From positions 372,001-436,000 of the forward strand of contig JBDOQK010000020.1 in the NCBI GenBank assembly GCA_040437565.1: a stretch of 64,000 nt of DNA, read 5' to 3'. The notes beneath the pieces were generated by a model, which made no database searches, was not told where the DNA came from, and worked only from the letters and a program-made list of their open reading frames with translations. This document shows positions 56,519-64,000 of the stretch, in pieces. The stretch's first letter is position 1, and every line of letters begins with the position of its first letter. Made by a program: the position numbers and the translations under genes. This stretch comes from Albugo candida. Lineage: Eukaryota > Oomycota > Peronosporomycetes > Albuginales.

Positions 56519-57738
56519 TCATTGACTTGATTCCCAGTTATATAGTCGAGTAATGATCTGGCTGATGGACGGCCGTGAGGACGGATCGTGTGTCAGGATA
56601 TCGCTACATTAATGTTTTCGATGAATAATGAGCAAGGATCACTCACAAGCAGTTATACCGAATAAAATCATAAAACTTGGCCGAGTATATAGCCTTTGAC
56701 GGGAATTTGATTGGTGCAAGTACTGATAATGAGGAGCATTCGATGATTCGGACCTTGCCCGTGCTAGTAAAAGAGCATTCCGCTGGAGAATAACCGAAAG
56801 CCATGGCATACAGCACACATCCTAGTGACCATACTGAATATCCAAGACTATCAGACCACACGCTTTCATCTCGAGGGTTTTATGCCTTACCATCTGTCTT
56901 TGTCGTAATGTGTTCTTTGGTTGGAACGTGATATAGCTCTAAGTGATACGATATTTGTGACTAGTTGGGAGCCGGTCTGATCCGCGAAGTACCTGGTGCA
57001 CGATACGGCATTGACGTCATCTGTGAAGCTTTTTCCTGTAATAGCAGCGCCTCTTTTTGTGACGGTATGTAAACATCCCCTTCTGTCACCGAACCGAGGT
57101 CTGTCAGAATCAGCTCTCCCGTCTCGGAGATCATAATATTTTCTGGCTGGACAGATTCTGTTGAAGGCTCCAAAGTACAAAGCGGCGATAATGACATGAT
57201 CGAACCTTTATATCCCGATGAGCCAAAGCGGGCGTGTGCTTATGAAACTCGGCAATGGCTTGACATAACTCGAGAAAGCGATCCAGGATCCATCGCTCGG
57301 ATAAAGATATATTTTGCCTGCATCGTGAATGTTTATAAGAGCCTCAAAAAAGAGAGAACATACTGAGGCCTTACTCAAGAGAAATGTCGATTTTATCTCG
57401 CAGTGTTCCTTCCTATAAGAGAAATGTTTATCGAAGAACCTGTAATGAAGGCCCTGAGATGAAAGTATTACCTGCATATACGGGAATAATAAGTAGAATT
57501 CATGGCAAAGGGATCCCGCTGTGACTTCAGCATGATCAACCAATGGCATGATGTTGGAATGTTTGAAGACATTGTGAAGCTGCACCTCATGTTTTGCCAT
57601 TCGCCTTTGCTCCTCTGATTGACAAATGATCTTCTTGAGCGCAAATACCTGACCAGATGTCGTGTCTTCCGCCTTGTAGACGAATGAAGTAGCACCTTGG
57701 GCTACCTCGCTTTTGATGCAGACACTATAAGTTGACAT
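56519..57738 (-). CDS. STK16/MPSK1-like protein kinase (NAK family)
   Basis: Seven exons by phase: 57738-57472, 57412-57375, 57317-57206, 57146-56993, 56938-56891, 56833-56647 and 56603-56519 (introns of 43-59 nt), giving about 296 aa, close to the 305 aa of human STK16. Features are the loop AQGATSFVYKAED, ATP-binding Lys35 (FALKK), EGTLRDKIDI after the first splice, HRD at 135-137 (LAHRDIKPENI), DLG in place of DFG at 155-157 (LTDLGSV, as in STK16), YRAPELYHV, DVWSLGCVLYAMAFGYSPAE and HDPSSRPSISQI. All catalytic residues are present, so it should be active. STK16 relatives are membrane-associated kinases of the secretory pathway. It is fragmented across several frames and visible only after splicing. 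Confidence 0.88.
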
Positions 57739-58723
57739 TTCAGAGTATGTCTGTCAAGATAGGGTAGCGCTGCAAACGACCTTCGACCACTTTGCATTTG
57801 TATGCAGCTACTTAAGCTAAAGCAGTGCATCGTTCGCCTTATTGCAAGAAGTGGAAGAAATTTGATTGCCGCACACACACTTCTGACGGTACTGATCTCA
57901 TGTAGATTGTGTGAACGATTTTTTGAATCATTCGCTGACGAAAGAAATCGGGTAAACTGCTCGTCATCATCCATTTTTGTCCGCTACCTTTGAGAAGTGA
58001 TAACACATTGTGCGTTCAATGGGACAAGAAAATGACGAATCAATAATCGTTAGCTACAGGAATACAGGCTAGAGAGCTGAATGACCACAAACTATGCGCG
58101 CGGTCTATCAGTGACGCCTCATATCAATAATCACTTAGAGTCTTAGTGCGCTTCTCGTGCTCAACAATACTTCACAATCGCACGCAATCCGAGAATACGA
58201 GCTATTACTGAGTGCTATAAATCCGCAAGTGTAGCGGTACACATTTATACGTATGCACGTGGTGGATGTGATGCTTGACCTCGTCATAGAGCAAAAAAAA
58301 ATCGGCTTGTAAAATGCACCATGTATGCCTTGTATTAATGTGAATATGACTCTAAGGACTGCCTAAGGAAATGAACGTAGTCTGAGCATACGACACGGTA
58401 CCGATAACCTTCTATTCATTGCACATTTGCTCATTCCATTCAGTCAAAGTTTCTGAGCGCTTAAACGCGATTGAAAATGCCCGAGCATTCTCGAACATAA
58501 ATCAAACAAAGATCTTCAATACTCGTCCGGGGTAGTGTCTGCTATCAAACGTATTGCCATGGCAATAACTCTTACAAAAAGGCAGTGAACGCACTCAAAT
58601 AGGTGGCAATTCAGCAGAAAGGAAACAATTTAATGTATTCGTTTCCGGTATAGAATCAGATCTGAGACGTATATTTTTGACCAGTCATGTGCACTAATGC
58701 TGTCGCTTTGAGACGATAACCAA
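57739..58723. other. Intergenic, about 1 kb, divergent promoters
   Basis: Separates the kinase (minus) from the ankyrin-TIR gene (plus). No coding sequence was recognised. It must hold both promoters. Confidence 0.5.
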
Positions 58724-61700
58724 ATGTCTGCCCTTCCGCTTGAAAAAATGGGTTTATTGAATCAGTCAGAAACAGACGTATCCAATAATGCACACCATCA
58801 CCAAAATGCATCAGATAAAGCAACAGGAAGAAAGGTTGCCTCAGAAGACATATACGATCACGAAATATCCGAGCCGGAAACTCCTTTCCACCGGATCATC
58901 GACGCACAACCACAGACAATGTTACACGGTCAAACAAAGCCATTACCACCTTATTTACTGGGAAGTGGATACGTTTCGAATTCCTATTTCGTCTGCAGAC
59001 TTCGATATCTTATGTACTGCATGGCATTCATTGATTGTGTCGGAATTGCTGCGTTTTGGTTCACAGATAGTATCAACGATGGTGGCCTTTATGTTGAGGA
59101 TGCGAGATCATCTATGTCGTTCCGAAAAGCGAGATGCGTCGCACGAGGAGGCTGTAGTGATAGCTGTGAGACCATTGTGGTATATGGCTCTTTAATATAT
59201 CACATGCTTCCTCTGGTCGTTCTTATCGGCCTTCCTGCCTCCGGATGGAGATGTTTTGAGCCTTTTGAAAGGACAGAATTCTCACCTGTTGATTCTAGAC
59301 AATATTTGCAAAATGAGCAAAGTCGACGCCACGCTGAAAATCACGAGAGCATCGAAGCGGTTCCAAGCGATCAATCAACGCGGATTTATACTTCTCTAAA
59401 TTCAGTATCTGATTCTCCTATGCAAGTAAATCAGAGAAGTGGAGGTAAAAAGCAGAATTCAACCAAGCTCAGACGGACAGCATTTCTCCAGATATGTGAG
59501 CTGAGTGCCGTTCTTGTGCTTTGGATCAACTTTCTAATTATGCTATATTATATTTATGGACTGTTTCATGGAGATTCTTTAAATTGCGGGTATGTGCAGG
59601 TACAGCTATACGTCGATCTGGCGGTCATCCCTTTCGTACTCCATTTCGTGGAGCTTTGTTATTTTTTTCGATACCGAGAACACATCAAAATGCAACTTGG
59701 AGCTTTCCATGAAGAAGATCAAACTGGAGGACTAAAGTCTGCTTTCGTGAAGACATTTCACCGTCGGCATCTTTTCAAGTCCAAAACCACTTCATTTGCT
59801 CGCAACATCCGGAAAGCTTTATTCAAAGCTGCAGAATTGGAGAATCTCAGGGATTTGTCTTACACGCTTGTGAGTGCGCAAGAGCGCTTAGGACGTGACT
59901 TTGCCGCTCGGATGTATTCCAACCCCAAAATGCGACTACGTTTCTTTTCAAAATCAAAAAAGAATCCACTTCACGCAGCGGCAGCCAACGGAAATGTGCA
60001 GATGATAGACGTCCTGATCCATGCGGGATTTGGCGTAAATTCGCTCGATAAAGTAGCCAGAATGCGATTGAGCACAGGCGATGTATTTCTATACTTTGCA
60101 AAGTTTTTCATATCAGACCCCGTGCCTAGCGACACAGCAACTTCGATTTATAAGACCACGTTAGTGACTCCGTTACATTGTGCCGTCTATATGAATCAAA
60201 TCGAAGCGGTCAAGGCGCTAATTGCTCATGGAGCCGACGTCAACAAATGCGCAAAATCTTCAAACGCAAATCATGTGGTGCCACCTCTATTTATCGCAGA
60301 AAACACCATGATTGTGCGGCTACTACTCGAAGCGGGGGCAAATCATTTGCTAGTGCCTGATCCTGGCCACCAAAATACATTGACAGCTCTACAGCTGGCT
60401 TATCTAAGTGACAACATTCCAGTAGCACGGGAGCTGGAAAAATGGGGAGGTGATGTTGCTTTGACTCCTCTTCATGCGGCTGCAGGCGCTAATCATGACG
60501 CAGCAGTCCGCAAGCTACTGAAGAAAAAAGCAGATCCAAACAGTTTGGGAGAGTTTGGGTACGAAGGTCTCCATCGACGAACACCTTTGCATTGGGCAGC
60601 TGTTAAGAACGCTTCATCAAGTCTGCTAGAGCTCCTATTGTGTGGTGGTAATCCAAACTTTCAGGACCGTTTGGGACGAACTCCTCTGCATTGGGCTGCT
60701 AGCTTAGGCTCAACGGAATGCGTATTACTGCTTTTACAAAATGGTGCGGATTGTCGGATTCGAGATGCTTCCACGATGACTCCGATGCTCTGTGCCGGTC
60801 GTGCTCGTTTGGGAACCGATGTGCTATTCAATCATCTCATCAAGTATGGCGCAGATGTCAATGACTGTACCTTGACTGGCGATACCGCTCTTCACTTGGC
60901 GGTCAAAGAAGAACGGTTGGGGACAGCTCTATCGCTGATAGCTTGTGGTGCTGATATGCACAAGGTGAACCAGTATGGCTTCCGTCCGCTCGATAATACG
61001 ACTTCGACAAAATTTCAATTTGAGATGAAACGCGCTTCCGGGTACCGCGATATCTTGATCACAGCAACACCGACTCACGTGGAATTTGCAACGAAATTGA
61101 AAGATAGCTTGGAACGTATGAACATAACCGCTTGGCGACTGGATTACGTCGAGCTGGAAAAAATTGAGGATACTTCCTGGCGGGAAAGAGTAGTTCGCGA
61201 TATTGCTAGTACATCTATCATCATCGCTGTAATCACACAAGACTTCACGTTATCGGAATGCTGTTTACGAGAATTAGCGACTGCGAAAGAAGTGGGTACT
61301 CCAGTGATGGCAGTTTCCACTGAAAATGCTCGTATTGGTGACGAGCTTCAGGTTTATCTTTACACACGACAAGTGGTACCATTCGAGAGTGCAATCGTTG
61401 CTTCTACTCAATCTGATGCGCCTACAGCCTATGACCACCTATCTGAGCAAGATCGATCAGATGTAAAACCTATCTCATACCTTTACGACGAAGCGAAATA
61501 TGAAGCCCAGTTTCGACTGCTACTGGATGGTGTGCGGGATGAAATCGAGAAACAACGAAAAGGTCAGATCCAAAAGCAGTTGTCACAAAACCAAACAGCC
61601 ATGTTTGAGACAGCAGTACGTGGCCAGACAATGTTTGAGTCTCTTGTGGGATCACATATCTCGTTTATATCAAATAAAGAAGTCACCGCGGGCTCAGGAG

Positions 61701-62200
61701 CAGAGGATCCGAATTCGGAGAGTACGTCTAAAGTATCTGGTGAGCCTCATCGATCGAATCCAGCGGAAAGGAAATATGTTTTCATCGCTCATGGGGACTG
61801 CCATCGAGCATTCGTACGCAATTTATATGAGCGATTATCAAGCTGCGGGTACGCTGTAGTCGTGGATGGCGGTAGTTTCAATGAATTGCCTGAGGCTTCT
61901 AATATGAAAGAACGTATTCAGGCAGGGAAAAATGCAATTCTCGGTTGTTCTGCGTGTATCGTCGTCGTATCGGAACGAACCGCTAAAAATGAGCTCGTCA
62001 GTGATCAACTTGCATTTGCAGAAGATAAACAACGTCCGATATTCCCTATACTGCTGAACGACGTGAAACTGGATACTTCTGTGATTTCTCTACTCAGCTA
62101 CAGACCTTTGTATCATTTCACAACGAATGTGGGCTTCACTGCGTCATTGCATCAGCTTATGACACGGATGCGAGAGATTTTGCCTCTTGAAGGCATGTAA
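58724..62200 (+). CDS. Membrane ankyrin-repeat protein with two TIR-like domains
   Basis: 1158 aa in one intron-free frame. Order: a hydrophilic N-terminus; about four hydrophobic segments between residues 90 and 320 (RYLMYCMAFIDCVGIAAFWF, HMLPLVVLIGLPASG, LSAVLVLWINFLIMLYYIYG, DLAVIPFVLHFVELCYFF); ankyrin repeats about 410-765 (NPLHAAAANG, TPLHCAVYMNQ, TPLHWAA twice, TALHLAV); a TIR-like domain about 774-885 (DILITATPTHVEFATKL, IIIAVITQDFTLSECCLREL); a linker; and a second TIR-like domain about 1017-1150 (KYVFIAHGDCHRAFVRNLYE, CIVVVSERTAKNELVSDQL). The first keeps a Glu in CLREL, where NAD-cleaving TIRs have their catalytic Glu. The second does not. A receptor-like or stress-signalling role is inference. 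Confidence 0.8.
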   Translation: MSALPLEKMGLLNQSETDVSNNAHHHQNASDKATGRKVASEDIYDHEISEPETPFHRIIDAQPQTMLHGQTKPLPPYLLGSGYVSNSYFVCRLRYLMYCMAFIDCVGIAAFWFTDSINDGGLYVEDARSSMSFRKARCVARGGCSDSCETIVVYGSLIYHMLPLVVLIGLPASGWRCFEPFERTEFSPVDSRQYLQNEQSRRHAENHESIEAVPSDQSTRIYTSLNSVSDSPMQVNQRSGGKKQNSTKLRRTAFLQICELSAVLVLWINFLIMLYYIYGLFHGDSLNCGYVQVQLYVDLAVIPFVLHFVELCYFFRYREHIKMQLGAFHEEDQTGGLKSAFVKTFHRRHLFKSKTTSFARNIRKALFKAAELENLRDLSYTLVSAQERLGRDFAARMYSNPKMRLRFFSKSKKNPLHAAAANGNVQMIDVLIHAGFGVNSLDKVARMRLSTGDVFLYFAKFFISDPVPSDTATSIYKTTLVTPLHCAVYMNQIEAVKALIAHGADVNKCAKSSNANHVVPPLFIAENTMIVRLLLEAGANHLLVPDPGHQNTLTALQLAYLSDNIPVARELEKWGGDVALTPLHAAAGANHDAAVRKLLKKKADPNSLGEFGYEGLHRRTPLHWAAVKNASSSLLELLLCGGNPNFQDRLGRTPLHWAASLGSTECVLLLLQNGADCRIRDASTMTPMLCAGRARLGTDVLFNHLIKYGADVNDCTLTGDTALHLAVKEERLGTALSLIACGADMHKVNQYGFRPLDNTTSTKFQFEMKRASGYRDILITATPTHVEFATKLKDSLERMNITAWRLDYVELEKIEDTSWRERVVRDIASTSIIIAVITQDFTLSECCLRELATAKEVGTPVMAVSTENARIGDELQVYLYTRQVVPFESAIVASTQSDAPTAYDHLSEQDRSDVKPISYLYDEAKYEAQFRLLLDGVRDEIEKQRKGQIQKQLSQNQTAMFETAVRGQTMFESLVGSHISFISNKEVTAGSGAEDPNSESTSKVSGEPHRSNPAERKYVFIAHGDCHRAFVRNLYERLSSCGYAVVVDGGSFNELPEASNMKERIQAGKNAILGCSACIVVVSERTAKNELVSDQLAFAEDKQRPIFPILLNDVKLDTSVISLLSYRPLYHFTTNVGFTASLHQLMTRMREILPLEGM

Positions 62201-62811
62201 TATATTCCAGCAATTACATCAAGTAATCAAGCGAAAGATATAATTACGAAATTGATATAGGACGATATCATTTATTAGGATGAGATCGAGAGGCAGCATT
62301 TCGTATAGTATATGCAATGTCTGATCTAATCCGCCGACTCAATACGCGGGTCGAATGCATAGAGGCGGCGCGCTGCTATATTATATATTCCTTTTGATTG
62401 GGTCCTTTGATATGTACAAACAGTACATGATACGAAACATCCACAAGTTAAATACGTTCTTTTGTCGAATCAAGTCGCTACTACTCGCCTTTCGCCTACA
62501 TAACAAATCACAGTGCTGACTGTAGCCGGTGTATAAAGTCGGAATACGTCAGGAGGAGTAAAACGCTCTCAAAAGCTTCCACAAAAGTCAGATCGTGCCA
62601 ATGCAGCATTCGTGCTAGAGTGAAACTGGTAGGAGAATTCTTCTCGTAGAAGCGCTGATTCGTGCGAACCATGTGTTTACATTGTTTCCATGGCGGAGCT
62701 GCCGGTCCGTGTCGTGACAATTTGAAAAATATTCAATCTCTGCACATAGTAACATTCATAAAAACACCAAGATCAAAGTAGTTTTCACGGTAAAAGACTT
62801 GCGTTTCTACC
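62201..62811. other. Intergenic, possible small minus-strand ORF
   Basis: A 70-codon minus frame (62720-62508; includes WKQCKHMVRTNQRFY and WHDLTFVEAFESVLLLL) reads like protein but begins with TTG, so it would need an upstream exon that I could not place. It may be a small gene or chance. Confidence 0.3.
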
Positions 62812-64000
62812 ATGCATCCACAGAACTTTGAGCAAATGTCGATTGTAAGTCCTTGTTCGGAAGATTTGGAAACTCTAAATGTAAATTTTACCCCAAGTAA
62901 GTCACCCGACTCCATCTTCATCAAATTGTCTACCTCGGAAAGCGTCGATGGAGGAGCCTTACGTGCCGGTGGGGCACTGGATTTGAAATCACGTGCAATG
63001 TTCGGATTATTGTGTCAATATGCGGCGGTCGGATTGGTGTATGGCACTCTACCTCAACTGATCTTACCATTTCTGACGTATTACCTCAACACAGAGGGAA
63101 TCATCACTGCTGCCGCTGCGGCGCTTATGGACGTCCCGTGGGCATTTAAGGCTTTTTTTGGGATGCTATCGGATAATGTGCCGATCAGAGGCTACCGTAG
63201 AAGACCGTATATGATAGTCGGCTGGGTAGTGTCAGCATCTGCATTGTTCATCGCTGGGTCTCTTCGCATGCCAGAGCCGTATTTTCCGAATCCTGCCTGG
63301 CGCGATATCAAGCCCTCCGATTACACTCCTGAGATCACTTCCAGACTAAATTATGATGCTCAACATTCTGGGGGCACTTACGTTCTACTGATGACTCTAG
63401 CGATCCTCGGCTGTTTAGTAGCTGATTGTGCCGCGGATGGTGCGGTGGTTGAGTATGCTCAGCGCGAACCTCTTGCTGTCCGTGGAAGAACACAGACAGC
63501 TGTGTACATAACACGAACACTGGCGATGGCAATTTCTCAAGTAATAATTGGATTTGGGCTGAACACACCAGATTATGGTGGAACTTTCAGCTTTGGACTC
63601 TCAGTTTCAACTATCATGTATTTGCTGGCATTCACATGCATCATAACTATCCCAATCACGTGGGCATTTATTGTGGAAGAGAAACATCAAAGCATGTATT
63701 TCAGTCTTTACATTATGGAGTTGTGGGAGAATATTCAATCTCCAGCGTTTTACAACGTGGTCGGCTTCAGTTTTTTTTATGGAATCTTCGGCTCTGTCGG
63801 CTATGTTGCATTTGATACGATGACAAGTTACTGGGTCGGCGCCACGAGCTTCAGCATTAGTCTCACAATTATTCTGGGCTACGTGATATTCGCTGGAACA
63901 CTTTACGTCACGGGCAAATATGGGCTTAACTGGGATTGGAGATTTATGATTGCGATCACAAATATTGTTTCTATTGGAATGGATGCTGTATGTACAATGT
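62812..64000 (+). CDS. Folate-biopterin transporter, BT1 family (3' end outside)
   Basis: The open frame from ATG 62812 runs off the window end, so at least 396 residues are seen of a protein usually 450-700 aa long. After a hydrophilic N-terminus of about 60 residues come membrane helices. The BT1 signature ALMDVPWAFKAFFGMLSDNV is followed by the basic loop RGYRRRPYMIVGW. Further on come GCLVADCAADGAVVEYAQRE, RGRTQTAVYITRT and several more helices. Family members are MFS-type carriers of pterins and folates, found in trypanosomatids, apicomplexans, plants and stramenopiles and often expanded in oomycetes. The visible part has no stop and needs no intron. Confidence 0.88.
   Translation, partial: MHPQNFEQMSIVSPCSEDLETLNVNFTPSKSPDSIFIKLSTSESVDGGALRAGGALDLKSRAMFGLLCQYAAVGLVYGTLPQLILPFLTYYLNTEGIITAAAAALMDVPWAFKAFFGMLSDNVPIRGYRRRPYMIVGWVVSASALFIAGSLRMPEPYFPNPAWRDIKPSDYTPEITSRLNYDAQHSGGTYVLLMTLAILGCLVADCAADGAVVEYAQREPLAVRGRTQTAVYITRTLAMAISQVIIGFGLNTPDYGGTFSFGLSVSTIMYLLAFTCIITIPITWAFIVEEKHQSMYFSLYIMELWENIQSPAFYNVVGFSFFYGIFGSVGYVAFDTMTSYWVGATSFSISLTIILGYVIFAGTLYVTGKYGLNWDWRFMIAITNIVSIGMDAVCTM

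Noticed and set aside
57208-57738. A 176-aa truncated kinase ending before the catalytic loop
   Set aside because: Its second half is intron read-through in the wrong frame. Splicing restores the HRD and DLG motifs.
1-64000. CRISPR arrays, operons, ribosome binding sites or phage genes
   Set aside because: The genes have spliceosomal introns and eukaryotic families throughout. No regularly spaced direct repeats were seen.

Overview
The window reads as nuclear DNA of a stramenopile, most likely an oomycete, and its compact, intron-bearing, moderately AT-rich style would suit a white rust (Albugo-like) pathogen. That assignment is inference. It rests on a flagellar axoneme protein, a folate-biopterin (BT1) transporter, a CRIB-RhoGAP, a Whirly homologue and several secreted low-complexity proteins. 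Genes lie on both strands with no operons. I rebuilt about 30 introns by matching reading phase and protein-family alignment. Nearly all are 43-62 nt long (one is 95 nt), with GTRNGT-like donors and YAG acceptors.

Layout: the C-terminal end of a CFAP45-like flagellar protein (1-878, +); an SPCA/PMR1-type Ca2+ P-type ATPase (1058-5516, +); a hypothetical multi-exon gene (5703-7999, +); a gene-poor stretch with copia debris (8000-10220); a small secreted protein carrying paired PP1-docking motifs (10221-10943, +); a nuclear-type protein with two SUMO-interaction-like motifs (12661-14475, -); a VTT/TVP38-family membrane protein (14627-15712, +); alpha-actinin (16001-18780, +); a giant HECT ubiquitin ligase (38419-19883, -); a secreted Gly/Ser/Thr-rich protein (40037-40804, +); a possible MED30 fragment (41025-41716, +); a DHHC palmitoyltransferase (44284-41888, -); a four-helix-like membrane protein (46566-47276, +); a thioredoxin-like/TPR methyltransferase (49127-47518, -) facing a mitochondrial Whirly gene (49158-50148, +); Tom40 (51409-50296, -); a large unknown membrane protein (53599-51650, -); a CRIB-RhoGAP (54711-53737, -); a secreted proline-rich membrane protein (55919-55083, -); an STK16-like kinase (57738-56519, -); a membrane ankyrin-TIR-TIR protein (58724-62200, +); and a BT1 transporter running off the end (62812-64000, +).

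Assembly: there are ten runs of exactly 100 N. At nine of them the sequence just before the gap is repeated identically just after it (9 bp to about 1.5 kb). These are unmerged overlapping contig ends rather than gene duplications. Collapsing them gives intact genes: the ATPase becomes 1055 aa, alpha-actinin 887 aa, the HECT ligase about 4652 aa and the DHHC enzyme 444 aa. About 6.8 kb of the window is therefore counted twice. One contig also starts with a fold-back inverted repeat (27678-27745).

The most interesting candidates are the secreted protein with GILK plus KVQF motifs (a possible effector that docks host PP1 phosphatase), the membrane-ankyrin-double-TIR protein, and the Whirly protein with an SSB-like C-terminal tail.
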